Assembly (NCBI GenBank): GCA_946183785.1
Contig: CAMHCS010000003.1
Span: forward strand, 64,317 to 115,147
Length of the DNA stretch: 50,831 bases
Origin: an uncultured Selenomonadales bacterium
Lineage (GTDB): Bacteria > Bacillota > Negativicutes > Selenomonadales > Selenomonadaceae
Direction of reading: 5' to 3'
The translations under genes and the position numbers were made by a program. How positions within the stretch are numbered: the first letter of the stretch is position 1; each line of letters opens with the position of its first letter. The notes below the pieces were generated by a model. The model had not been told where the DNA came from and did no database searches. It saw nothing but the letters and a program-made list of their open reading frames with translations. Positions 41,961 through 50,641 of this stretch are shown piece after piece.

Positions 41961-43886
41961 ATGACTGCATCATCCTTTATCGCCATCGACCTAAAATCCT
42001 TTTACGCCTCCGTGGAGTGCGTGGAACGCGGCCTTGACCCGCTCACGACAAACCTCGTCGTAGCCGATGAGAGCCGATCCACGAAGACCATCTGCCTCGC
42101 CGCAACCCCCTCCCTTAAAGCATACGGCATACCGGGCAGGGTGCGGCTTTTTGAGGTGGTGCAGAAAACGAAGGAAGCAAACCAGCAGCGCAAGGCGAAA
42201 GCGCCGAGGCACGCCCTGACGGGAGAATCCTGCGACGCCAAGGAACTCGCGGCGAATCCTGCCCTCGCCATCTCCTATATCGTCGCCAAGCCCCGCATGG
42301 CGCTCTATATGAAATACAGTACCCGCATCTACGGCATATATCTGAAATATATAGCCCCCGAGGACATACACGTTTACTCGATAGACGAGGTGTTCATGGA
42401 TGTGACGCCATATCTCGCTACATACCATCTATCAGCTCACGATCTTGCGATGAAGATGATCCGAGAGGTGCTTCGAGAGACAGGCATCACCGCCACGGCG
42501 GGCATCGGAACGAACCTCTATCTCGCGAAAATCGCGATGGATATCGTGGCGAAGAAGATGCCAGCGGACAAGGACGGCGTCCGCATTGCCGAGCTGGACG
42601 AGATGAATTACCGCCGCCAGCTTTGGACGCACAGGCCGCTGACAGATTTTTGGCGCGTTGGCAAAGGGTATGTGAAGAAACTGGAATCGCACGGGCTTTT
42701 CACAATGGGCGATGTGGCTCGATGCTCCGTGAAGAACGAAAAACTGCTGTATAAGCTCTTCGGCGTCAATGCGGAACTTTTGATTGACCACGCGTGGGGC
42801 TGGGAACCTTGTCCGATGTCAGCGATCAAGAGCTACACGCCGTCATCCAACAGCCTCGGCTCTGGACAGGTGCTGCAGCAGCCCTATTCCCATGAAAAGG
42901 CGCGGCTCATCGTTTGGGAGATGACCGACCTTCTTGTTCTCGACCTCGTGAAAAAAGGACTGGTCACTGACCAGATGGTGTTGCATATCGGCTACGACAT
43001 AGAAAATATGAATGACGCAGCCTATCGCGGGGATGTGCATATCGACCACTACGGAAGGTCTGTCCCAAAGCCCGCCCACGGCTCGGTGAATCTCGGCAAA
43101 CACACCTCGTCCTCGAAGAAAATCCTCGCGGCGGTGGTTGACCTCTACGAGCGAATCACCGATCCGAAACTTTCCGTACGCCGCGTCACCGTCACGGCAA
43201 ATCATGTGGTGGACGAAAGCACCCTTCCAAAGCGGGAAGAACAGCCGGAGCAGATGGAGCTTTTCACGGATTACGAGGCGCTGGAAGCGGAGCGCCAGCA
43301 AGCGGAGAAGGAAGAAGCGAAGGAAAAGTCCCTCCAGCACGCCATGATTGCCATCAAGGAGAAATTCGGCAAAAACGCCATCCTGAAGGGCTCGAATTTG
43401 CAGGACGGCGCGATGACCATCGAGCGGAATCAACAAGTGGGGGGCATCATGAATAACGACGCGCACCGCTACGACGACATTATCGACCTGCCTCACCATG
43501 AGCCGACCACCCGTCCGCGCATGGCGATGGAGAACCGCGTTGCGCAGTTTTCGCCGTTTGCCGCATTGACGGGCTATGACGATGCCACCCGCGAAGAAGC
43601 ACGGCTTGTGGACATAAAACAAGAATTAAGCGAGGATATGAAAGATATGCTTGACGCAAAGCTGGCGATCATTGAACAACACATCAAAGAAGAGCCGAGT
43701 GTAGCCGTTACGTACTTCCTGCCGGATACGAAAAAAGCCGGAGGCCGCTATGTGACAGTCTCCGGCAAAGTGAAGAAGCTGGATAGTGTAGAGAGTGTGA
43801 TCGTTATGACGGACGGGACGAAGATTCCCATCGAGGACGTGCGGATGATCGAGGGAGACTTGTTCCATGTGTTTGAACAATATTGA
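41961..43886 (+). CDS. Y-family DNA polymerase (UvrX/UmuC-like) fused to a YolD domain
   Basis: A 641-residue fusion. Residues 1 to about 495 form a Y-family translesion polymerase: AIDLKSFYASVECVERG carries the first catalytic Asp (about residue 9), and YSIDEVFMDVT holds the SIDE catalytic pair (about 140). Fingers, little-finger and a Glu-rich tail follow. This tail ends ERNQQVGG, close to the usual C-terminus of this family. It then continues in frame into MNNDAHRYDDIIDLPHHEPT and AQFSPFAALTGYDDATREEA, the N-terminus of a YolD-like protein, ending at 641. In most Firmicutes these are two adjacent genes. An internal ATG at 43449 with GGGGGG upstream may still allow separate YolD production. 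Confidence 0.92.
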   Translation: MTASSFIAIDLKSFYASVECVERGLDPLTTNLVVADESRSTKTICLAATPSLKAYGIPGRVRLFEVVQKTKEANQQRKAKAPRHALTGESCDAKELAANPALAISYIVAKPRMALYMKYSTRIYGIYLKYIAPEDIHVYSIDEVFMDVTPYLATYHLSAHDLAMKMIREVLRETGITATAGIGTNLYLAKIAMDIVAKKMPADKDGVRIAELDEMNYRRQLWTHRPLTDFWRVGKGYVKKLESHGLFTMGDVARCSVKNEKLLYKLFGVNAELLIDHAWGWEPCPMSAIKSYTPSSNSLGSGQVLQQPYSHEKARLIVWEMTDLLVLDLVKKGLVTDQMVLHIGYDIENMNDAAYRGDVHIDHYGRSVPKPAHGSVNLGKHTSSSKKILAAVVDLYERITDPKLSVRRVTVTANHVVDESTLPKREEQPEQMELFTDYEALEAERQQAEKEEAKEKSLQHAMIAIKEKFGKNAILKGSNLQDGAMTIERNQQVGGIMNNDAHRYDDIIDLPHHEPTTRPRMAMENRVAQFSPFAALTGYDDATREEARLVDIKQELSEDMKDMLDAKLAIIEQHIKEEPSVAVTYFLPDTKKAGGRYVTVSGKVKKLDSVESVIVMTDGTKIPIEDVRMIEGDLFHVFEQY

Positions 43887-43893
43887 GGAGAAA

Positions 43894-44058
43894 TCACACC
43901 GATGGCGTCCGATTCTTATCCCAGAGCGGTTCGCCATTCTGACGGCCATAAAATTTGAACTTGTCTTCGGACAGGAACTGGATAACAAAAAGGACGCATA
44001 GCAAAGCGCTGCTTGCCGCAAAGAATAATCCGCCAATCAATATGCACCAGCCGATCAT
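43894..44058 (-). CDS. Small membrane protein, 54 aa
   Basis: A short gene with a good ribosome site (AAAGGAG, eight bases before the ATG at 44058). The peptide starts MIGWCILIGGLFFAASSALL and continues through CVLFVIQFLS, which makes one long or two short transmembrane segments. A polar tail follows: EDKFKFYGRQNGEPLWDKNR, ending TPSV. The stop is eight bases after the polymerase stop on the other strand. The hydrophobic profile and ribosome site support a real gene, but no family is recognised. Confidence 0.6.
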   Translation of the reverse strand: MIGWCILIGGLFFAASSALLCVLFVIQFLSEDKFKFYGRQNGEPLWDKNRTPSV

Positions 44059-44209
44059 TGCAAACACTCCTTTTGATTGCTTTAGATCATTTCTTCAGAA
44101 CGGGAAAATTATAATGAGCACGGGATGGGTTCGGCGCGACACGCATCGGACATAGCAACGCTTGAGTCGCAACCCTTATGCGCCGACGAGATTGACTTTA
44201 TTCAGTAAC

Positions 44210-45055
44210 TCACCTAGACTGACCGTATTTTTCGTAATAGAAAACATATTGCTGGATAATGCCCGCATTGTCTCCAAATCGCGGAAATGGGGATTCCCCG
44301 CCACAACCTTCCTTGATTGCGCGTGAAATCCAAACATCGACGGGGACGCATGCGCTCCTTCCATACCCAAACAAGGCAACGCAATTTGCCACTTTTTTCC
44401 CGACGCCATCGACTTGCTGTAACGCTTCCAACATATGGGTGTCGTTGTATGCAGAAAGGGACTCCATATCGAGCATTCCTTCTGTTGCTTTGTGAATCGC
44501 GTCCAGTACATACCGCACCCTGTACCCCAGCCCACACTCTTTTAATCCATCTGAAGAAGTTTTTTCTAAATCCTTGGGCATCGGGAATGTAAAAACAGTT
44601 TCACGCGGCGTATCTATCGGATGTCCAAACTTTTCAGCCAGCATCTCCACGGATTTTGAAATCGCGGGGATGCTTTTTCGTTGGGAGATGATGAAGGAAA
44701 CCAACATTTCCCACGGATCCTGCCGAAGAACCCGAAGGCCGCGCCCGAACATCATCGCTTCGCGCACAAAGGAATGCTTGTCCCAATTTTTATCGAACAT
44801 TTCCGCATAGCATCGGTCGAGATCGAAATACGTCCGCCATATCCTTTGCCACTTTTCGGCGTCACAAGAAACGGAAAACTGCCCCTGTCTCTCTTTGCGA
44901 ATATACAGAATGTGCTCTCCCGTCACAAAACGATAGCTGTCATCCTCAAAACGCCGTACCCGGAAACACTGCCCGCTGAACGCGATTTTTTTGAGATCAA
45001 AATCGTCTTGAATACTGACCAACCTGCTAATGATTTCAGTCTTATGCTTCCTCAT
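44210..45055 (-). CDS. ogg: 8-Oxoguanine DNA glycosylase (bacterial OGG type)
   Basis: A 281-residue HhH-GPD base-excision enzyme with an N-terminal OggN domain (FDLKKIAFSGQCFRVRRFED, about residues 19-38). It should excise 8-oxoguanine and cut the strand by its lyase activity. The helix-hairpin-helix LQQVDGVGKKVANCVALFGY (about 213-232) includes the catalytic lysine, and VPVDVWISRAIKE has the catalytic Asp. SFIISQRKSIPAIS (about 120) is the region near the damaged base. Base composition is lower in GC than the core genes. It overlaps a foreign-looking gene tail by 14 bases at its start. Confidence 0.93.
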   Translation of the reverse strand: MRKHKTEIISRLVSIQDDFDLKKIAFSGQCFRVRRFEDDSYRFVTGEHILYIRKERQGQFSVSCDAEKWQRIWRTYFDLDRCYAEMFDKNWDKHSFVREAMMFGRGLRVLRQDPWEMLVSFIISQRKSIPAISKSVEMLAEKFGHPIDTPRETVFTFPMPKDLEKTSSDGLKECGLGYRVRYVLDAIHKATEGMLDMESLSAYNDTHMLEALQQVDGVGKKVANCVALFGYGRSACVPVDVWISRAIKEGCGGESPFPRFGDNAGIIQQYVFYYEKYGQSR

Positions 45056-45200
45056 GGCATATCGGACCTCCCAAATACCCTTCCAGCCATTTGTCAGGAA
45101 TCACATGCTCAATCAACATTTTTCTGTACCGTGCAACGATTTCTTCCGCGCCATCCTCTAACTTCCGATAATCCCACCGATCAATGCTGTCCTTTTTGTC
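45042..45200 (-). pseudogene. C-terminal fragment of an unidentified gene upstream of ogg
   Basis: A frame without an initiation site reads DSIDRWDYRKLEDGAEEIVA, then RYRKMLIEHVIPDKWLEGYL and GGPICHEEA before TAA. The stop overlaps the ogg start (ATGAGGAAGCATAA), as in a natural operon. This is the tail of a gene whose body is missing, replaced by the truncated ECF gene, so the two were joined by a deletion. Confidence 0.55.
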
Positions 45201-45478
45201 TTATGCTGCTTATAAATCAATCCGGCTGTGGCGGCAAAAGATGCTCCTATCAGGAAATTGGCAAGCTCTCCAACTCCGCTTGTAGCTGTGGAGAAAAGAC
45301 CAAGCAGGTTTTTTACAAGCTCTATCAGGATTCCAGCGACAGAACCAAAAGCAAATGCACCAATCAGTGCCGGGAAATCTGACAGATCCATTCTTGCAAA
45401 GGATGGAGAGAGCGGAACAGGAAATTCAAAGAAAGCCAGTACGAAAGCGACTGCGGATAGTACCGCTACGGATGTCAT
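45158..45478 (-). pseudogene. Truncated ECF transporter S component (RibU-like)
   Basis: It encodes MTSVAVLSAVAFVLAFFEFP, then RMDLSDFPALIGAFAFGSVA, then GILIELVKNLLGLFSTATSG, and VGELANFLIGASFAA. These are the first two-thirds of a vitamin-type ECF S component (riboflavin-transporter-like, normally about 190 residues). It stops after 106 residues at IGGIIGS. The upstream frame KKKQLSIRTMTSVAV continues the family's normal N-terminus but has no start codon at the expected place after the AAAGGAAGG ribosome site. Both ends are damaged, so it is probably not functional. Confidence 0.75.
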
Positions 45479-45524
45479 GGTTCTGATGGATAATTGCTTT
45501 TTCTTTCCTGTCCTTCCTTTTGAA

Positions 45525-45556
45525 AAGGAGACTGAACCAGTTCGTCCAGCCTCCTT
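45525..45556 (-). terminator. Terminator of the Rrf2-flavoprotein operon
   Basis: On the minus strand, AAGGAGGCTG (45556-45547) pairs with CAGTCTCCTT (45534-45525), followed by TTC. The right-hand flank on the plus side is also T-rich. Confidence 0.75.
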
Positions 45557-45586
45557 TGTTGTTAATCTCTTTGTGTTGATGAACGA

Positions 45587-46156
45587 TCAGCCAAGCAGCC
45601 AGTCCACCATCTCGTCGGCGGCCTTCAAGTCTTCAGGCTTCTCCATGATGCTGCCGGGAACGTTCGCATCACCTGCTACATGGGCTTTGTAGTCGCGGAA
45701 TCCGGCGGTAGCAAAGCTCTTCAGATTGGTGTCCACCATCTGCGTGTATACATCAACCGGGCCGAAACCGGCAAAGAAGTATCCGCCGAGCTTCTTGTCC
45801 TTACGTCCTGCCATGGAGAAATCGGGCTGGGTGAAGTCCATGAAGGAGTAGGTACGGTCGAGGAACGCCTTGAGCTGAGCAGGGAACTGATCCCAGTGCA
45901 CCGGCGCAAGGATCAGCATGGCGTCACAGGAATCGATCTCCGGGATCAGGGCGGTGAAATCATCCTTCTGGATGCAGTTGGGGGTATGCTGGCGCTTGCA
46001 ACCGTCGCAGGCAAGACATACACGGACGTCTTTCTCACCAATATTGAATGTGGTGACTTCCGCCTTGCCCTGAAGCTGCTCCACGATACGGGACTCCAGC
46101 GCATAGGAATTACCCTTTCTTCTCTTGCTGCCGTTGACGATCAAAATCTTCTTCAT
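45587..46156 (-). CDS. Iron-sulfur flavoprotein / NAD(P)H-dependent FMN reductase family
   Basis: A 189-residue flavodoxin-fold oxidoreductase. The FMN phosphate loop is at ILIVNGSKRRKGNSYALES (residues 4-22). RVCLACDGCKRQHTPNCIQK (about 45-64) carries four cysteines in the compact CxxCxxC...C pattern of archaeal/clostridial iron-sulfur flavoproteins. ILAPVHWDQFPAQLKAFLDR (about 82-101) is the family's flavin-binding SPVYW-type loop. These proteins reduce O2, peroxide or quinone-like compounds in anaerobes. It is encoded six bases after an Rrf2-type regulator, whose promoter has a palindromic site, so control by that regulator is likely. Confidence 0.9.
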   Translation of the reverse strand: MKKILIVNGSKRRKGNSYALESRIVEQLQGKAEVTTFNIGEKDVRVCLACDGCKRQHTPNCIQKDDFTALIPEIDSCDAMLILAPVHWDQFPAQLKAFLDRTYSFMDFTQPDFSMAGRKDKKLGGYFFAGFGPVDVYTQMVDTNLKSFATAGFRDYKAHVAGDANVPGSIMEKPEDLKAADEMVDWLLG

Positions 46157-46162
46157 GATAGA

Positions 46163-46621
46163 TTACTCCTTTTCTTCATTCGATTCATTATTGACTGCCT
46201 GCCTCGTGTCTTCCACGATATCGGCAAGCGTTGTGGATCTGAGTTTCTCTTCCATAGCTTTCTGTGCATCAATGAGACGCTGATCCAACACCTTATGGAT
46301 GTATCTGCCCACAGGGCAGTCCGGATTCGGCTGCTCATGGAAATGGAAAAGGCCCTCCTCCGTATCTACACTGCCAACGGCTTTGTAGATGTCGTAAAGC
46401 GTGATCTCATCAAGCCGCTTTGTAAGCTCTGCGCCGCTGCTGCCACGCTGCGTCTGCACAATACCGGCTTCCCGTAACTGTGAAATGACCGTGCGGACGA
46501 TGACAGGGTTCACCCCGATGCTTCCCGCGAGGAATTCACTGTTCACACGATCCATATCCTTGAAGTAGTCGATGGCCGTGATGATGTGAACCCCGATTGT
46601 AAATTTGCTTCCGATCTGCAT
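46163..46621 (-). CDS. Rrf2 family transcriptional regulator
   Basis: A 152-residue winged-helix repressor. Typical Rrf2 pieces: SKFTIGVHIITAIDYF at the N-terminus, VNSEFLAGSIGVNPVIVRTV (about residues 26-45, recognition helix), and the wing GIVQTQRGSSGAELTKRLDE. The three Fe-S cysteines of IscR/NsrR are absent (only one Cys, in NPDCPVGRY), so it resembles YwnA-type redox regulators. GGAGG precedes the ATG. A palindrome overlaps its own -10, suggesting autorepression of this gene and the flavoprotein. Confidence 0.93.
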   Translation of the reverse strand: MQIGSKFTIGVHIITAIDYFKDMDRVNSEFLAGSIGVNPVIVRTVISQLREAGIVQTQRGSSGAELTKRLDEITLYDIYKAVGSVDTEEGLFHFHEQPNPDCPVGRYIHKVLDQRLIDAQKAMEEKLRSTTLADIVEDTRQAVNNESNEEKE

Positions 46622-46653
46622 TTTTCACCTCCGCACAAGTTTATCAGCTGATG

Positions 46654-46687
46654 GTTGTAATATATCACATTATAACTAAGTTGTCAA
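46654..46687 (-). promoter_or_regulatory. Rrf2 promoter with overlapping operator
   Basis: TTGACA (46687-46682), 17 bases and TATATT (46664-46659) on the minus strand. GTTGTAAT (46654-46661) and ATTATAAC (46669-46676) form an inverted repeat with one mismatch that covers the -10 and part of the spacer. Confidence 0.75.
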
Positions 46688-46798
46688 TGCTTTCATTACA
46701 TCTTTTGCAAAAAAAGAAAGTTCTCAACCAACAGAATGGAATGTGCTTTTCCGAAGGCTCGAACGAGCCCTTTTTGCCCGAAAAACGAGCCCTCGCCA

Positions 46799-47098
46799 TT
46801 ATGCCGCTGCCACCCGTATCAAAGACGTAGTGCAGTTTTCATAGATTTCATAGGAGCCGTCCTCGATCTTGTCCGCGACGGGGACAAAAACGAGGTCAGC
46901 CATCAACTCCACCACGTCGCGGGGCGTCCAGTGCTCTCCGGCTTCCTCGTTGTTTTCCTCGTTGAACTTGCGGATCAGCTCCTCGAAAATCGTGCCCATG
47001 CCGTGATTGTCGAGGGCGGGGTGCAGGAGTATCGTCTTTTCTTCGTCCTTGTATATGGGCTTCGGGCTGAGGTTGATATTCGGTACTCCGTTCTTTTT
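46799..47098 (-). pseudogene. Fragment of type I restriction-modification methylase (HsdM)
   Basis: The frame reads NGVPNINLSPKPIYKDEEKT, then ILLHPALDNHG, MGTIFEELIRKFNEENNEEA and GEHWTPRDVVELMADLVF. This is the conserved middle of N6-adenine HsdM proteins, just before the SAM-binding DxFxGxG region. It breaks after GSYEIYENC, before that motif, and stops at 46799. The start is also missing. About 100 residues of an expected 500 remain, so it is a dead remnant. hsdS and hsdR are absent. Confidence 0.85.
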
Positions 47099-47113
47099 TA
47101 TTGCCGCTTTCCG

Positions 47114-48097
47114 TTATGTTTCTTTCCGACGAAAATGGGGTTCAACCTCGGAAAAATCCTGCACGGTTTCCAGCGTGCCGAGGTAATCGCCGTTCACATC
47201 GTAAACCGCCAGATACCGCACGTAAACGGGCTTGCCTGCGATGCGCCGCCAGACGGTCATTTCTTTTTTCGCCTTCTGCCGGAAGTCGTCGAGCATTTGC
47301 CGAATCACCGGCACGAGACGCGGCGGGTGGCAGTCCCATATCTCGCGCCCCAATGCGGAACGGGGACGAGCGAATACGCGTCCCTCGTTGACAAAAAAGC
47401 GCAGGCGGTCGTCGGCGTCAATGAAAGTGATATCGACGGGGAGCAGCGCCAAGATCCCCGCAAGCTGCGCGACGGTCAGCGTCCCTGTTGGAAGCGCTAT
47501 CTTGCCCTCCGAGAGAAGCCTCGTTTTATCCTTCTCGTCCTCCATGCGACAAAATGCTTCGCCCTCGTCCCAATGCGGCGCGTCTTTTTCGTCGATAAAC
47601 GCGCAACCGGTTTCCGGCAAGTCGCGATAGACGCGGTTCCATTCGTCCTCGGTGAAATAGCGCAAGGCCAGCGGGAAAAGCACCTTTTCCTCCCGTGTCG
47701 CCACGTCCCGCAAGCGGGCAAAGAGCGCCGTCACCTCTTCGCGCGGCAATTCCTCCCCCGCTCCCGAACGGCGCAAAAGCGCGGAAAGCATTTGCTTTGC
47801 CTCGTCGTCCGCGTCCCATATCGCTTTCGACGGCCCCGTGACGCCATAGCGATAGAGAAGCGGCATCAAAAGCTCCTCAGTCTTCGCGTAATGGCGGCGG
47901 ATTTCTGTTAATTGCAACAAAAACTGCGCCGTGTTTTCCGCGTTTTCAATTTCCTCTATCAGTGAAAAGAGCGCACCATTTTCCCGCCGCAAGAGTTGTA
48001 TCGGATGCCCCTGCGGCAATCCCTCCATATCGACGGTCCTCTCCGCCGCCCGCAATGCCTGTTCCTTTTGCCACGCCTCGCGTTCTTTATCCGTCAT
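47114..48097 (-). CDS. DUF438 protein: hemerythrin-like plus PAS domain
   Basis: A 327-residue cytosolic protein. Residues 25-170 form a hemerythrin-like (HHE) helical bundle with GHPIQLLRRENGALFSLIEE (about 30), RRHYAKTEELLMPLLYRYGV (about 68) and TREEKVLFPLALRYF (about 133). This could hold a di-iron site. The C-terminal 110 residues are a PAS domain (LALLPVDITFIDADDRLRFF, then YLAVYDVNGDYLGTLETVQD). DUF438 proteins are found with redox or nitric oxide stress genes in anaerobes. It follows the Crp/Fnr regulator by 12 bases, so both are in one transcript downstream of hcp. Confidence 0.9.
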   Translation of the reverse strand: MTDKEREAWQKEQALRAAERTVDMEGLPQGHPIQLLRRENGALFSLIEEIENAENTAQFLLQLTEIRRHYAKTEELLMPLLYRYGVTGPSKAIWDADDEAKQMLSALLRRSGAGEELPREEVTALFARLRDVATREEKVLFPLALRYFTEDEWNRVYRDLPETGCAFIDEKDAPHWDEGEAFCRMEDEKDKTRLLSEGKIALPTGTLTVAQLAGILALLPVDITFIDADDRLRFFVNEGRVFARPRSALGREIWDCHPPRLVPVIRQMLDDFRQKAKKEMTVWRRIAGKPVYVRYLAVYDVNGDYLGTLETVQDFSEVEPHFRRKET

Positions 48098-48109
48098 CGT
48101 ATCGCCCTC

Positions 48110-48805
48110 TTATAAATATTCCTCGAACCGCGCCATATCCAGTACCCGCACAGTCTTTCCCTCCAAACGAAGCACGGCCTCTTTTTGCAGCCGCGATAGC
48201 TCGCGGGAAAGCGACGGGCGCGTGACGGCCAGTTCGTCGGCCAGCTGCTCGCGGCTCATGGGGAGCGGCGCCGTGCCGTCCGGTTTCATGCGCTGGAACA
48301 GGAACCGGATCAATCGCTCGCGCAACCCGCCGCTGGAAAGCACTTGGAGCTTTCGGTGCATGAAGTACGCCTTGCGGGCAAAAACGCGCATCAAGTTCCG
48401 TTGCACGAGAAAACCCGCTCCGGACGGCGAATTGCTATCGATGGAGAAGAACGCACTGGAAACGGCGAGCAGCTCCGTGTCCCGCACCGCTTCCACAGTC
48501 ATGCCGCAAGGTTCGCGCAACACAAAATACACCTCGCCGAACATATCTCCCGGCTCGTCAATCTCCGAAAGCAGAATGCGTCGCCCGGAAAAAGCGTTTT
48601 TCAGGATTTGCACGCCGCCGGAGAGCAAAATGTAAATTGCGCGCAGCGTCTCGCCTTCCCGCAGGATAGCCGCGCCCTTTGGGAAGGAAAGCCGACGCAC
48701 GTCGCCGGACGCGAGAAACGCACGAAGTCCCGCCTCGTCCATGCCGTCCGTCAACGAACAACGGTGAAGCGCAGCCATAAAATCCTCGTCATGTTTTGCC
48801 GCCAT
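48110..48805 (-). CDS. Crp/Fnr family transcriptional regulator
   Basis: A 231-residue regulator. A cyclic-nucleotide-type effector domain has FPKGAAILREGETLRAIYIL (about residues 40-59) and EIDEPGDMFGEVYFV. The C-terminal winged helix has MSREQLADELAVTRPSLSRE (about 184-203), a good Crp-type helix-turn-helix. The N-terminal Fe-S cysteines of FNR are missing, so it may sense through heme or another ligand, as HcpR/DNR-type regulators do. ATG at 48805 follows GGGGG by seven bases. It lies between hcp and the DUF438 gene, and a matching palindrome lies upstream of hcp. Confidence 0.92.
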   Translation of the reverse strand: MAAKHDEDFMAALHRCSLTDGMDEAGLRAFLASGDVRRLSFPKGAAILREGETLRAIYILLSGGVQILKNAFSGRRILLSEIDEPGDMFGEVYFVLREPCGMTVEAVRDTELLAVSSAFFSIDSNSPSGAGFLVQRNLMRVFARKAYFMHRKLQVLSSGGLRERLIRFLFQRMKPDGTAPLPMSREQLADELAVTRPSLSRELSRLQKEAVLRLEGKTVRVLDMARFEEYL

Positions 48806-48821
48806 ACACGCGCCCCCATGC

Positions 48822-48854
48822 AAAAAGAGTGGAGACAATCGCCAGTCCCCACTC
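48822..48854 (-). terminator. Terminator between hcp and the Crp/Fnr gene
   Basis: On the minus strand, GAGTGGGGAC (48854-48845) pairs with GTCTCCACTC (48836-48827), with one mismatch, followed by T5. The T-tract ends 17 bases before the regulator start, so the regulator may be expressed by partial read-through from hcp. Confidence 0.75.
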
Positions 48855-48965
48855 TTATTTTACCACAAGGGCATATATTCTCGCTAGGCTCGCGCTTTGC
48901 CTTCGGCTCGCGTTTGCCAAGCGTTCATATGATACCACAAAGATTAATAATCACGAAGCTTGCCT

Positions 48966-50600
48966 TTATCCGATCATGCTCTTGATGTCGTCTTCCACGT
49001 TCGTGATTCCGCCAATGCCGAAATTCTCCACTAGCACGCTTGCCACATTCGGCGACAGGAACGCCGGGAGCGTCGGACCGAGGTGGATGTTCTTGACGCC
49101 GAGGTGCAGGAGCGCCAGCAGGACAATGACCGCCTTTTGCTCATACCACGCGATATTGTAGACAATCGGCAGTTCGTTGACGTCCGAAAGGCCGAATGCC
49201 TCTTTTAGTTTCAGCGCAATCAGCGCCAACGAATAGGAATCGTTGCACTGTCCCGCGTCCAATACGCGCGGGATACCGCCGATGTCGCCCAGCGGCAGCT
49301 TGATATACTTGTACTTCGCGCAGCCCGCCGTCAGAATCACCGTGTCCTTCGGCAGCGCTTTCGCGAACTCCGCGTAATACTCGCGGGACTTCATGCGCCC
49401 GTCGCAGCCCGCCATCACCACGAACTTCTTGATCGCACCGGATTTCACCGCCTCAATGACCTTGTCCGCCAGCGCGAAGACCTGCGCGTGGGCGAAACCA
49501 CCGACGATTTCTCCCTTCTCCAGTTCCTTCGGCGGCTCGCATTTCTTCGCCATCGCAACGAGCGGCGAGAAATCCTTCGTGCCGTCCGCTTTTGCTTCGA
49601 TATGCGAGCAGCCGGGAAAACCTGTGGCACCCGTCGTGAACAGCCGCGCCTTGTACGAATCCTTCGGCGGAACCACGCAGTTCGTCGTCATCAGGACTGG
49701 CCCGCCGAACGCCTCGAACTCTTCTTTCTGCTTCCACCACGCGTTCCCATAGTTGCCCGCGAAGTGCGGATATTTCTTGAATGCCGGGTAATAATGCGCG
49801 GGCAGCATCTCACCGTGGGTATAAACGTCAACGCCTGTCCCTGCCGTCTGCTCCAGGAGCATTTCAAGATCGCGCAGGTCGTGGCCGGAAATCAAAATGC
49901 CCGGATTTTGCCGCACGCCGAGATCGACTTTCGTAATTTCGGGATTGCCGTAAGCCTCGGTATTCGCCGCGTCGAGAAGCGCCATCGCGTCGACGCCCCA
50001 TTTGCCCGTTTCCAGCGCCAACGCGGTCAGCGCGTTCGCGCCGAAGGAATCGTCAAGGAGCTTCGCCAGCGCTTCCTGCGCGAAGGCGTCGATGTCCGCG
50101 TTCTCCTTGCCCAGCGCGTTCGCGTGCTTCATGTACGCGGCAAGTCCCTTCAATCCGTAAGTAATCAATTCCCGCAGGCTGCGGATATCCTCGTTTTCCG
50201 TACGGAGCACGCCGACCGCCTGCGCCTTTTCCGCAAAATCGTCCCGAGGTCCCGTCCACGTCGCTGCGTCGGGCAAGTTTGACGCATCCTTGATCTGCGC
50301 GCGAAGATCATCGCGGACGGCAAGCGTCTTTTCGATTCTCGCCGCAATCGCTTCTTCGTCGAAGTTCGCGTTCGTAATCGTGACGAAAAGATTCAACGTG
50401 ACGAGATGGTTGACCTCGACGCCGACAGCCCCTCCTTCGCCGCGCAGCCTCGTCGCAACCGAGGCAAGCCCTTTTGTGACATAAACTAGCAAATCCTGCA
50501 TCGCCGCGACCTCCGGCTTCTTGCCGCAGACGCCCATCACCGTGCAGCCTTTGCGTCCTGCCGTTTCCTGGCATTGAAAGCAGAACATCTTGTTTTCCAT
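48966..50600 (-). CDS. hcp: Hydroxylamine reductase (hybrid cluster protein)
   Basis: A 544-residue hybrid-cluster protein. It reduces hydroxylamine to ammonia or nitric oxide to N2O and so protects anaerobes from nitrosative stress in the cytosol. The N-terminal cysteine cluster [14 protein letters not shown], then GVCGK, binds an Fe-S cluster. The hybrid-cluster ligands are visible in the middle and C-terminal parts: [63 protein letters not shown], and [18 protein letters not shown]. Length matches class 1/2 proteins. Regulation by the neighbouring Crp/Fnr protein is likely from the site upstream. Confidence 0.97.
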   Translation of the reverse strand: MENKMFCFQCQETAGRKGCTVMGVCGKKPEVAAMQDLLVYVTKGLASVATRLRGEGGAVGVEVNHLVTLNLFVTITNANFDEEAIAARIEKTLAVRDDLRAQIKDASNLPDAATWTGPRDDFAEKAQAVGVLRTENEDIRSLRELITYGLKGLAAYMKHANALGKENADIDAFAQEALAKLLDDSFGANALTALALETGKWGVDAMALLDAANTEAYGNPEITKVDLGVRQNPGILISGHDLRDLEMLLEQTAGTGVDVYTHGEMLPAHYYPAFKKYPHFAGNYGNAWWKQKEEFEAFGGPVLMTTNCVVPPKDSYKARLFTTGATGFPGCSHIEAKADGTKDFSPLVAMAKKCEPPKELEKGEIVGGFAHAQVFALADKVIEAVKSGAIKKFVVMAGCDGRMKSREYYAEFAKALPKDTVILTAGCAKYKYIKLPLGDIGGIPRVLDAGQCNDSYSLALIALKLKEAFGLSDVNELPIVYNIAWYEQKAVIVLLALLHLGVKNIHLGPTLPAFLSPNVASVLVENFGIGGITNVEDDIKSMIG

Positions 50601-50641
50601 TAAAATCCCCCCGAGATATTCATGAGTTTGTCATCGCTCTC

